Origin: Schistocephalus solidus
Taxonomy: Eukaryota > Platyhelminthes > Cestoda > Diphyllobothriidea > Diphyllobothriidae
Reading direction: 5' to 3'
DNA length: 64,000 nucleotides
Assembly (NCBI GenBank): GCA_017591395.1
Contig: WEDG01001284.1
Location: 1 to 64,000 of the forward strand
The translations under genes and the position numbers were made by a program. The notes under the pieces were generated by a model. It had not been told where the DNA came from, did no database searches, and worked only from the letters and a program-made list of their open reading frames with translations. Positions 1 to 12,500 of this stretch are shown here, in pieces. Within the stretch, counting starts at the first letter, position 1. The number at the start of each line of letters is the position of its first letter.

Positions 1-1270
1 TACCTTTTTAAAAAGTGCTCTAATTTGATGTTTCGCTGTCTACATAAATAATGTTTTTTCAAAAGGAAGTCAATAAAAAAACTTGGACCGTTTGACGAAA
101 TTTTCGACTTCACTGAAAATTGGGGATACAATTTCTGTTAAAAATTAGAGAAATCTTTTTTCTCTTTCTATTGGAGCATTTTTCAATATCTTTGCTTACT
201 TCTAAGTCTAGTTCTTAGCGTTCGAACACACAAGAGAGTGGCCGAATTCATACTCTTTATTATTTAACAGCTTATTTTCATCTTTTTAGTGCAACAAACA
301 GAACTAATACCTTAAAATGCCTGCCCTGCTTCTACCTCAAATTCTGATATAGACATTTCATGAGTTAGGCAATCTACTCTATATAATGGAATAGAAATTG
401 GATCGTGGAACCTTTTTGAATTTAGGAATTTTTATAATATTAACATTAGTTCTAGTGTCTTGTGAACCATTTGCTTTGTTAGTATATTCATTCTGAGAAT
501 AATTTTGGTCGTGTGTGATTTTGAATAGAAAGGTGAGACCATTTTTGTGTCTTCTGATCCAGACGGGTTGAAGACCATATCCATTATATAGTTCCCTGTA
601 TGAACCTTGAATGCCATCACATTTGGATAAGAATCTGGTAAAGCATCTTTGAATGGATTCTTGTTTCTTTCAGCCATCTGAAGGCATTATGACAAAGACA
701 ATTCAGCAGCAATACAGTAGTATCCGGTCACCTCCGATTTTGCCCAAATCTTGTCTGTTTTCCATAAATATACTGAAGTAAACACGCAGCATTCTTTAGC
801 AAAAGACATTCTGAGCCTCAAATCCACTCAAAAATTAAAAAAAAACAATACTTATTTTGGGCTTAACTTCTCAACCAATTTTTCAGAAAACATTTGCAAC
901 ACCAACAAGGTGGCGAAAACAAAGGAACCTGACACGATCATCAACAGTCCATGTAGAGATAACACCATGCAGAAGGTTAAAGGTCGCAAATATCATCGAC
1001 CTAAGGCGTGGTAGCATTTGTAGCATTTTTCAGAGAGGCAAGGAAGAGGAGAACCATGAAGACCGAGGGAACCAAGGGGTTGTTAATGTTTCCAAATGAT
1101 GATCGAAATACAGAGGGGACGAAAAACAGTTGCGCAGATCGTCTTCTTTTTTAAAAAAAGGTGCTGGAGAAAAATGGCCTCGCCAGGGGTATTTATTTAT
1201 TTATTTTTTGTCAGTTTACAGGCAAGGTCAATTAATATACAGACGGGGGATAAGCTGACAGTATAAAAAA
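1..1270. other. AT-rich DNA, no recognised gene
   Basis: I recognise no gene here. The longest open frames are short. One on the minus strand (432-677, 81 codons) starts directly after a pyrimidine-rich stretch ending CCTTCAG, which could be a splice acceptor, but its protein matches no family I know. Plus-strand frames at 751-1,014 and 857-1,099 overlap in different phases and have no motif. There is a short ATTT run near 1,190-1,206. The segment may include the decayed 5' part of the LINE scrap that begins at 1,271. Confidence 0.4.
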
Positions 1271-1747
1271 ACTCCTGATCGGGGTAGCGTAATCGGCCCG
1301 CTTCTATTTTGCCTTTTTGATAAAGATGTTCCTGATTGTTTTCAGAATGGTAGGTCCCTTATGTATGCTGATGATTTAAAAGTTGCCTATGGATATAAAC
1401 CGGCTGATCGCCAAATAGTGCTTGAGCACTTAAAAAAGGATCTTCAAGCCTTCGCTCAGTGGTGTCGCACATGGTGCCTTTCAATTTCTCGGCACAAGGG
1501 CTCCGTTAGGGCTAGTTGTGACAACCATCAGCCTCATCTAGGCATAGACGGTCATAACCAAAATGTGCCTGGGGTTATAAAGGATCTGGACATATCATAT
1601 TCTAGTAATCTTAATCTGTCAGAGCACTGCACTCTGATTGCCTTGAAAGCACGCCAAACCATTGAGTTTATTCTCAGAAAATTTAAAACTGTCAATTTTA
1701 GGACCAGCCTTTATAAAATGTATGTCAGACCTAGTCTGGAATACTGC
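1271..1747 (+). pseudogene. LINE reverse-transcriptase fragment
   Basis: This is a truncated non-LTR retrotransposon reverse transcriptase. The frame reads a decayed motif B region (GSVIGPLLF, normally QGSVLGPLLF), then the catalytic motif C YADDLK at about 1,361-1,378. A thumb-like region follows, with KARQTIEFILRKF and LYKMYVRPSLEYC near 1,646-1,747. That order is typical of CR1/Jockey-type LINEs. The expected upstream motifs A and 0-2 and any endonuclease are missing, so this is a 5'-truncated, dead copy. The open frame runs on without a stop into SatA repeat DNA to 1,855, so its last ~36 codons are satellite sequence and not LINE. The clade assignment is tentative. Confidence 0.7.
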
Positions 1748-4700
1748 AGGAAAGGAACCGAAAAAGATAAGGGAGACCGGAATGGCCATTTCTGGCTTAG
1801 TAGCCATCATCAGCCAGTCATACCCAATCCCAAGTGTGGAACACCTGAGATTTGAAACCGCGACCTTTGGAAATTGAGACGAATGCTCTATCATTGAGAC
1901 ACGCGCTCGTTGTATTGCCGGTTGCGATCGGGAATATGATAAGTGTGTGGCTCACAGATCTGCTCAAGGCAAATGCATGTTTCGGTGTGCGTTGACGTTC
2001 AGAGTAGAGACCTAGCAGGCGGTCGCATAGCGACGTGTAGCATATGATGAAATGAAACCGAAAATACAAGGGAGACCGGAGTGGTCATTTCTGGCTTATA
2101 AGCCGTCATCAGCTAGTCATACCCAATCCCAAGTGTGAAACACCTGAGATTCGAACCCGCGACCTTTGGAAATTGAGTCGAACGCTCTACCATTGAGCCA
2201 CAGGCTCGTTGTTTTGTCGGTTGCGATCGGTAATATGATGATAGTGTGTGGCTCACACATCTGCTTAAGGCACATGCATGTTTTGTTGTGCCTTGGAGCT
2301 CAGACTAGAGCCCTCGCAGGCCCTCACATAGCGACGTGTAGCATATGATGGAATGGAACCGACAAAGACAAGGGAGACTAGAATGGCCATTTCTGGCTTA
2401 TTAGCCGTCATCAGCTAGTCATACCCAATCCCAAGTGTGGAACACCTGAGCTTCGAACCCGCAACCTTTGGTAATTCAGTCGAATGCTCTACCATTGAGC
2501 CACGGGCTCGTTGATTTTGTCGGTTAAGATCGGAAATATGATGATAGTGCGTGTGTCACCGACCTGCTTAAGGGACATGCATGTTCCGTTGAACCGTGGA
2601 GCTCAGATAAGAACCCTCGAAGACGGTAAAATCGTGAAGTGTAGCATATGATGAAACGGAACCGAATAAGATAAAGGAGACCGGAATGGCCATTTCTGGC
2701 TTAGTAGCCGTCATCAGACAGTCATACCCAATCCCAAGTAAGAAACACCGGAGATTCGAACCCGCGACCTTTGGAAATTGAGTCGAATGCTCTTCCATTG
2801 AGCAACGCACTCGTTATATTGTCGTTTGCGATCGGTAATATGATGATAGTGTGTGGCTCACACATCTGCTTAAGGCACATGCATGTTTTGTTGTGCCTTG
2901 GAGCTCAGACTAGAGACCTCGCAGGCCCTCACATAGCGACGTGTAGCATATGATGAAATGGAACCGACAAAGACAAGGGAGACCGGAATGGCCATTTCTG
3001 GCTTATTAGCCGTCATCAGCTAGACATACCCAATCCCAAGTGTGGAAAACCTGAGCTTCGAACCCGCAACCTTTGGTAATTCAGTCGAATGCTCTACCAT
3101 TGAGCCACGGGCTCGTTGATTTTTCGGTTACGATCGGAAATATGATGATAGTGCGTGTCTCACCGACCTGCTTAAGGGACATGCATGTTCCGTTGAACCG
3201 TGGAGCTCAGATTACAGCTCTCGAAGGCGGTAAAATAGTGAAGTGTAGCATATGATAAAACGGAACCGAATAAGATAAAGGAGAACGGAATGGCCATTTC
3301 TGGCTTAGTAGCCGTCATCAGACAGTCATACGCAATCCCAAGTGTGGACCACCTGAGATTCGAACCTGCGACGTTTATTAATTGAGTCGAACGCTCGACC
3401 ATTAAGCCACAGGCTCGTTGTTTTGTCGGTTGCAATCGGTAATATGATGATAGTGTGTGGCTCACAGATTTGCTTAAGGAACATGCATGTTCAGTTGTGC
3501 CTTGGAGCTCAGACTAGAGCCCTCGAAAGCGGTCGCATAGTGCCGTGAAGCATATGATGAAACGGAACTGAAATAGACAAGGAGACCGGAATGGCCAATT
3601 CTGGCTTAGTAGCCGTCATCGGCCAGTCATACCCAATCCCAAGTGTGGAACACCTGGGATTTGAAACCGCGACCTTTGGAAATGGAGACGAATGCTCTAT
3701 CATTGAGACACGCGCTCGTTGTATTACCAGTTGCGATTGGGAATATGATGAGTGTGTGGCTCACAGATCTTCTCAAGTCAAATGCATGTTCCGTTGATCG
3801 TTGGAGTTCGGAGTAGAGCGCTAGCAGGCGGTCGCATAGCGACGTGTAGCATATGATAAAATGGAACCGACAACGACAAGGGAGATTGGAATGGTCATTT
3901 TTGGCTTATTAGCCGTCATCAGCAGGTTATACTCAATCCCAAGTGTGGAACACCAGAGATTTGAACCCGCGACTTTTGGGTATCGAGTCGAACGCTCGAC
4001 CATTGAGCCACGGATTCGTTGTTTTTCGGTTGCGATCGGAAATAGTGTGATAGTGTGTGGCTCACCGATCTGCTTAAGGCACAAACATGTTCCGTTGTGC
4101 CTTGGAGCTCAGACTAGAGCCCTCGCAGGTGGTTGCATAGCGACTTGTATCATATGATAAAATGGAACTTTTAAAGACAAAGGAGACCGGAATGGCCATT
4201 TCTAGCTTATTAGCCGTAATTTGCCAGTAATACCTAACCCCAAGTGTGTAACACCTGAGGTTCGAACCCTCGACCTTTGGAAATTGAGTCGAATGCTCTT
4301 CCATTGAGCAACGCACTCGTTATATTGTCGTTTGCGATCGGGAATATGAGGATAGTGTGTAGCTCAACAATCTGCTTAAGGCACATGAATGTTCCGTTGT
4401 GCCCTGGAGCTCAGACTAGAGCCCTCACAGGCTGTCGCATAGCGACGTGTAGCATATGATGAAATGGAACCTATAAAGACAAGGGAGAACGGAATGGCGA
4501 TTTCTGGCTTATTAGCCATCATCAGCCAGTCATAAACATTCACAAGTGTGGAACACCTGAGTTCGAACCCGCAACGTTTATTAATTGAGTCGAACGCTCT
4601 ACCATTAAGCCTCAGGTTCGTTGTTTTGTCGGTTGCGATCGGAAATATGATGATAGTGTGTGGCTCACCGACCTGCTTAAGGAACATGCATGTTCCGTTG

Positions 4701-5529
4701 AACCTTGGAGCTCAGATTAGAGCCCTCGAACGTGGTCGAATAGTGACATGTAGCATATGATGAAAAGGAACCGAAAAAGATAAGGGAGACACGAATGGCC
4801 ATTTCTGGCTTAGTAGCCGTCATTAGCCACTCATACCCAATCCCAAGTGTGGAACACCTAAGATTTGAAACCGCGATCTTTGGAAATTGAGACAAATTCT
4901 CTATCATTGAGACACGCGAACGTTGTACTGCCAGTTGCGATCGGGAATATGATAAGTGTGTGGCTCACAGATCTGCTCAAGGCAAATGCATGTTCCGTTG
5001 TGCGTTGGAGTTCAGAGTAGAGACCTAGCAGGCGGTCGCATAGTGACGTGTAGCATATGATGAAATGGAACCGAAAATACAAGGGAGACCGGAGTGGTCA
5101 TTTCTGGCTTATAAGCCGTCATCAGCCAGTCATACCCAATCCCAAGTGTGAAACACCTGAGATTCGAACCAGCTACCTTTGGAAATTGATTCGAATGCTC
5201 TACCATTAAGCCACGCACACGATGTTTTGTCGTTTGCGATCAGGAATATGAGGATAGTGTGTGGCTCATCGATCTGCCTAAGGAACATGAATGTTCCGTT
5301 GTGCCCTGGTGCTCAGACTAGAGCCCTCGCAGGCGGTCGCATAGCGACGTGTAGCATATGATGAAACGGAACCGAAAAAGATAAGGGAGACCGGAATGGC
5401 CATTTATGGCTTAGTAGCCGTTATCAGACGGTCATACCCAATCCCAAGTGTGGAACACATGAGATTCGAACCCGTGACGTTTATTAATTGAGTCGAACGC
5501 TCTAACATTGAGCCCCGGGTTCGTTGTTT

Positions 5530-7440
5530 TGTCGGTTGCGATCGGTAATATGATAAAAGTGTGTGGCACACCAACCTGCTTAAGGAACATGCATGTTCCG
5601 TTGTGCCCTGGAGCGCAGACTAGAGCCGTCGAAGGCGGTCGCATAGTGCCGTGAAGCATATGATGAAACGGAACTGAAAAAGACAAGGGAGACCGGAATG
5701 GCCATTTCTGGCTTAGTAGCCGTCATCAGCCAGTCATACCCGATCCCAAGTGTGGAACACCTGAGATTCGAACCCTCGACCTTTGGAAATTGAGTCGAAT
5801 GCTCTTCCATTGAGCAACGCACTCGTTATATTGTCGTTTGCGATCGGAAATATGATGATAGTGTGTAGCTCAACGATCTGCTTAAGTCACATGAATGTTC
5901 CGTTGTGCGCTGGAGCACAGACTAGAGCCCTCACAGGCTGTCGCATAGCGACGTGTAGCATTTGATGAAATGGAACCTATAAAGACAAGGGAGAACGGAA
6001 TGTCGATTTCTGGCTTATTAGCCGTCATCAGCCAGTCATACCCAATCACAAGTGTGGAACACCTGAGATTCGAACCCGCGACGTTTATTAATTGAGTCGA
6101 ACGCTCTACCATTGAGCCACGGGTTCGTTGTTTTGTCGGTTGCGATCGGAAATATGATGATAGTGTGTGGTTCACCGACCTGCTTAAGGAACATGCATGT
6201 TCCGTTGAACCTTGGAGCTCAGATTAGAGCCCCTCGAACGTGGTCGAATAGTGACGTGTAGCATATGATGAAAAGGAACCGAAAATGGTAAGGGAGACCG
6301 GAATGACCATTTCTGGCTTAGAAGCCGTCATTAGCCAGTCATACCCAATCCCAAGTGTGGAACACCTGAGATTTGAAACCGCGACCTTTGGAAATTGAGA
6401 AGAATGCTCTATCATTGAGACACGCGCTCGTTGTATTGCCGGTTGCGATCGGGAATATGATAAGTGTGTGGCTCACAGATCTGCTCAAGGCAAAATGCAT
6501 GTTCCGTTGAGCGTTGAAGTTCAGAGTAGAGATCTAGCAATCGGTCGCATTGCGACGTGTAGCATATGATGAAATGAAACCGAAAATACAAGGGGAGACC
6601 GGAGTGGCATTTCTGGCTTATAAGCCGTCATCAGCCAGTCATACCCAATCCCAAGTGTGGAAACACCTGAGATTCGAACCGCTGACCTTTAATTATTGAG
6701 TCGAATGCTCTACTATTGAGCCACAGGGCTCGTTGTTTTGTCGGTTGCGATCGGTAATATGATGATAGTGTGTGGCTCACACATCTGCTTAAGGCACATG
6801 CATGTTTACGTTGTGCCTTGGAGCTCAGACTAGAGCCCTCGCAAGCCGTCGCATAGCGACGTGTAGCATATGATGAAATGGAAACCGACAAAGACAAGGG
6901 AGACCGGAATGGCCGTTTATGGCTTATTAGCCGTCATCAGCCAGTCATACCCAATCCCCAAAGTCTGGAACACCTGAGCTTCGAACCCGCAACCTTTGGT
7001 AATTCGAGTCGAATGCTCTAACATTGAGCCACGGGCTCGTTGATTTGTCGGTGTGCGATCGGAAATATGATGATAGTGCGTGTGCTCACCGACCTGCTTT
7101 AAGGGACATGCATGTTCCGTTGTGCCGTGGAGCTCAGATTAGAGCCCTCGAAGGCGGTAAAATAGTGAAGTGTAGCATATGATGAAAACGGAACCGAATA
7201 AGACAAAGGGAGACCGGAATGGCCATTTCTGGCTTAGTAGCCGTCATCAGACAGTCATACGCAATCCCAAGTGTGGAATACCTGAGATTCGAACCCGCGA
7301 CGTTTGTTAATTAAGTCGAACGCTAGACCATTGAGCCACGGGCTCGTTGTTTTGTCGGTTGCAATCGGGAATATGATGATAGTGTGTAGCTCACCGATCT
7401 GCTTAAGGAACATGCATGTTCAGTTGGGCCCTGGTGCTCA
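5530..7440. repeat. Higher-order block of SatA, copy 1 (indel-rich)
   Basis: A run of six to seven monomers here matches the block at 7,650-9,550 monomer for monomer, including rare variants such as the type with ATTGCCGG and GATTTGAAACC. The offset is about 2.12 kb, or seven units. From about 6,230 onward copy 1 differs mainly by single-base insertions (extra C in GAGCCCCTC, extra A in GGAAACACC, extra T in GCTTTAAGG). These look more like sequencing or polishing errors than natural divergence. Confidence 0.7.
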
Positions 7441-7649
7441 GACTAGAGCCCTCGCAGGCGGTCGCATAGCGACGTGTAGCATATTATGAAACGGAACCGA
7501 AAATGATAAGGGAGACCGGAATGGCCATTTCTGGCTTAGTAGCCGTCATCAGCCAGTCATACCCAATCCCAAGTGTGAAACACCTGAGATTCGAACCCAC
7601 GACCTTTGGTAATTGAGTCGAGTGCTCTACCATTGAGCCACGGGCTCGT

Positions 7650-9550
7650 TGTTTGTCGGTTGCGATCGGTAATATGATAAAGTGTGTGGCACACCGACCT
7701 GCTTAAGGAACATGCATGTTCCGTTGTGCCCTGGAGCTCAGACTAGAGCCCTCAGAAGGCGGTCGCATAGTGCCGTGAAGCATATGATGAAACGGAACTG
7801 AAAAAGACAAGGGGAGACCGGAATGGCCATTTCTGGCTTAGTAGCCGTCATCAGCCAGTCATACCCCGATCCCAAGTGTGGAACACCTGAGATTCGAACC
7901 CTCGACCTTTGGAAATTGAGTCGAATGCTCTACCATTGAGCAACGCACTCGTTGTATTGTCGGTTTGCGATCGGGAATATGATGATAGTGTGTGGCTCAC
8001 CGATCTGCTTAAGTCACATGAATGTTCCGTTGTGCGCTGGAGCTCAGACTAGAGCCCTCACAGGCGGTCGCATAGCGACGTGTAGCATTTGATGAAATGG
8101 AACCTATAAAGACAAGGGAGAACGGAATGTCGATTTCTGGCTTATTAGCCGTCATCAGCCAGTCATACCCAATCACAAGTGTGGAACACCTGAGATTCGA
8201 ACCCGCGACGTTTATTAATTGAGTCGAACGCTCTACCATTGAGCCACGGGTTCGTTGTTTTGTCGGTTGCGATCGGAAATATGATGATAGTGTGTGGTTC
8301 ACCGACCTGCTTAAGGAACATGCATGTTCCGTTGAACCTTGGAGCTCAGATTAGAGCCCTCGAACGTGGTCGAATAGTGACGTGTAGCATATGATGAAAA
8401 GGAACCGAAAATGGTAAGGGAGACCGGAATGACCATTTCTGGCTTAGAAGCCGTCATTAGCCAGTCATACCCAATCCCAAGTGTGGAACACCTGAGATTT
8501 GAAACCGCGACCTTTGGAAATTGAGAAGAATGCTCTATCATTGAGACACGCGCTCGTTGTATTGCCGGTTGCGATCGGGAATATGATAAGTGTGTGGCTC
8601 ATAGATCTGCTCAAGGCAAATGCATGTTCCGTTGAGCGTTGAAGTTCAGAGTAGAGATCTAGCAATCGGTCGCATTGCGACGTGTAGCATATGATGAAAT
8701 GAAACCGAAAATACAAGGGAGACCGGAGTGGTCATTTCTGGCTTATAAGCCGTCATCAGCCAGTCATACCCAATCCCAGGTGTGAAACACCTGAGATTCG
8801 AACCCGCGACCTTTAATTATTGAGTCGAATGCTCTACTATTGAGCCACAGGCTCGTTGTTTTGTCGGTTGCGATCGGTAATATGATGATAGTGTGTGGCT
8901 CACACATCTGCTTAAGGCACATGCATGTTTTGTTGTGCCTTGGAGCTCAGACTAGAGCCCTCGCAAGCCCTCACATAGCGACGTGTAGCATATGATGAAA
9001 TGGAACCGACAAAGACAAGGGAGACCGGAATGGCCGTTTATGGCTTATTAGCCGTCATCAGCTAGTCATACCCAATCCCAAGTCTGGAACACCTGAGCTT
9101 CGAACCCGCAACCTTTGGTAATTCAGTCGAATGCTCTAACATTGAGCCACGGGCTCGTTGATTTGTCGGTAACGATCGGAAATATGATGATAGTGCGTGT
9201 GTCACCGACCTGCTTAAGGGACATGCATGTTCCGTTGAACCGTGGAGCTCAGATTAGAGCCCTCGAAGGCGGTAAAATAGTGAAGTGTAGCATATGATAA
9301 AACGGAACCGAATAAGATAAAGGAGACCGGAATGGCCATTTCTGGCTTAGTAGCCGTCATCAGACAGTCATACGCAATCCCAAGTGTGGAATACCTGAGA
9401 TTCGAACCCGCGACGTTTATTAATTAAGTCGAACGCTAGACCATTGAGCCACGGGCTCGTTGTTTTGTCGGTTGCAATCGGGAATATGATGATAGTGTGT
9501 AGCTCACCGATCTGCTTAAGGAACATGCATGTTCAGTTGTGCCCTGGAGC
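7650..9550. repeat. Higher-order block of SatA, copy 2
   Basis: This is the partner of the block at 5,530-7,440, offset by seven monomers. It lacks most of the single-base insertions seen in copy 1, so it is the better guide to the true sequence of this variant set. The shared open frame covering 5,882-6,175 and 8,009-8,302 differs by one residue of 97. Confidence 0.7.
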
Positions 9551-12500
9551 TCAGACTAGAGCCCTCACAGGCTGTCGCATTGCGACGTGAAGCATATGAT
9601 GATACGGAACTGAAATAGAAAAGGGACCCCGGAATGGCCATTTCTGGCTTAGTAGTCGTCATCAGCCGTTCATACCCAATCCCAAGTGTAGAACACCGGA
9701 GATTCGAACCCGCGACCTTTGGAAATTGAGTCGAATTCTCTACCATTGAGCCACGAACTCGTTGTATTGTCGTTTGCGATCGGGAATATGAGGATAGTGT
9801 GTGGCTCACCGATCTGCTTAAGGCACATGAATGTTCCGTTGTGCCCTGGAGCTCAGACTAGAGCCCTTGCAGGCGGTCGCATAGCGACGTGTTGCATATG
9901 ATGAAATGGAACCGATAAAGACAAGGGAGACCGGAATGGCCATTTCTGGCTTATTAGCCGTCATCAGCCAATCATACCCCATCCCAAGTGTGGAACACCT
10001 GAGATTCGAACCCGCGACCTTTGGTAATTGAGTCGAACGCTCTACCATTGAGCCAGGGGCTCGTTGATTTATCGGTTACGATCGGAAATATGATGATAGT
10101 GCGTGGCTCACCGACCTGCTTAAGGAACATGCATGTTCCGTGGAACCTTGGAGCTCAGATTAGAGCCCTCGAAGGCGGTAAAATATTGAAGTGTAGCATA
10201 TGATGAAACGGAACCTAATAAGATAAGGGAGACCGAAATGGCCATTTCTGGCTTTGTAGCCGTCATCGGCCAGTCATACCCAATCCCAAGTGTGGAACAC
10301 CTGAGATTCGAACCCGCGACCTTTATTAAATGAGTCGAACGCTCGAAAATTGAGCCACAAGCTCGTTGTTTTGTCGGTTGCGATCGGTAATATGATGATA
10401 GTGTGTGGCTCACCGATCTGCTTAAGGCACATGCGTGTTTCGTAGTGCCTTGGAGCTAAGACTAGAGCCCTCGCAGGCGGTCGCATAGCGACGTGTAGCA
10501 TATGATGAAATGGAACCGACAAAGACAAGGGAGACCGGAATGGTCATTTCTGGGTTATTAGCCATCATCAGCCAGTCATACACAATCCCAAGTGTGGAAC
10601 ACCTGAGATTCGAACCCGCGACCTTTGGTAATTGAGTCCAACGCTCTACCATTGAGCCGCGGGCTCGTTCTTTTGTCGGTTGCGATCGGAAATATGATGA
10701 TAGTGTGTGGCTCACCGACCTGCTTAAGGAACATGCATGTTCCGTTGTGCCCTGGAGCTCAGACTAGAGCCCTCGCAGGCGGTCGCATCTTGCCGTGAAG
10801 CATATGATGAAACGGCACTGAAAAAGACAAGGGAGACCGGAATGGCCATTTCTGGCTTATTAGCCGTCATCAGCCAGTCATACTCAATCCCAAGTGCAGA
10901 ACACCTGAGATTTGAACCCGCGACCTTTGGAAATTGAGTCGAACGTTCGACCATTGAGCCACGAGCTCGTTCTTTTGTCGGTTGCAATAGGAAATAGTGT
11001 GATAGTGTGTGGCTCACCGACCTGCTTAAGGAGCATGCATGGTCCTTTGAACCTTCGAGTTCAGACTAGAGCCCTCGTAAATGGTTGCATTATCACATGT
11101 AGCATATGATGAAACGGAAACGAAAAAGAAAATGGAGTCTGGAATGGCCATTTCTGGCTTATTAGCCGTTATCAGCCAGTCATACCCAATCCTAAGTGTA
11201 AAACACCTGAGATTCGAACCCGCGACCTTTGGAAATTGAGTCGAATTCTCTACCATTGAGCCACGCGGTAGTTGTATGGCCGGTTGCTATCGGAAATATG
11301 ATGATAGTGTGAAGCTCACAGATCTGCTCAAGGCAAATGCATGTTCCGTGGTGCGTTGGAGCTCAGACTAGAGCCCTCGCTGTCGGTCGCATAGCGACGT
11401 GTAGCATATTTTACAATGGAACCTAAAAAGACAAAGGAGACCGGAATGGCCATTTCTAGCTTATAAGCCATCATTTCAATTTATAACTAATCCTAACTGT
11501 GGATAACCTGAGATTCGAACCCGCGACCTTTGGTTATTGAGTCGAACGCTCTACCATTGAGCCACAGGCTCGTTCTTTTGTCGGTTGCGGTCGGTAATAT
11601 GATGATAGACTGTGGCTCACAGATCTGATAAGGTACATGAATGTTCCGTTGTGCCTTGGAGCTCAGACTAGAGCCCTCGCATGCGGTCGCATAGCGACGT
11701 GTTGCAAATGACGAAATGAAACCGACAAAGACAAGGGAGACCGGAATGGACATTTCTGGCTTATTAGCAGTCATCAGCCAATCATACCTCATCCCAAGTG
11801 CGAAACACTTGAGATTTGAACCCGCGACCTTTGGTAATTGAGTTAAACTCTCGACCATTGAGCCACGGGCTCGTTATTTTGTGTGTTGCGATCGGAAATT
11901 TGATGATACTTTGTGGCTAACCGATCTGTTTAAGGCACATGCATGTTCCGTTGTGCGTTGGAGCTCAGACTAGAGCCCTCGCTGTCGGTCGCATAGCGAC
12001 ATGTAGCATATGTTAAAATGGAACCTTAAAACACAAGGGAGACCGGAATGGCCATTTATAGCTTATAAGCCGTCATCAGCCAGTCATAACTCAATCCCAA
12101 GTGTGGATACACCTGAGATTCGAACCCGCGACCTTTAGTAATTGAGTCGAACGCTCTACCATTGAGCCACGGGCTCGTTCTTTTGTCGTTTGCGATCGGT
12201 AAAATGATGATAGACTGTGGCTCACAGATCTGATAAGGCACATGAATGTTCCGTTGTGCCTTGGAGCTCAGACTAGAGCCCTCGCAGGCGGTCGCATAGC
12301 GACGTGTAGCAAATGACGAAATGGAACCGACAAAGAAAAGGGAGACGGGAATGGACATTTCGGGCTTAGAAGTCGTCATCCGCCAGTCATACCCAATCCC
12401 AAGTGTGTAACACGTGAGATTCGAACCCGCGACCTTTGGTAATTGAGTCAAGCGCTCTACCATTGAGACACGGGCTCGTTCTTTTGTCGGTTGCGATCGG

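Noticed and set aside
432..677. 81-codon minus-strand frame as a real exon
   Set aside because: A possible acceptor (CCTTCAG) precedes it, but the protein is unrecognised and no matching donor or partner exon is evident.
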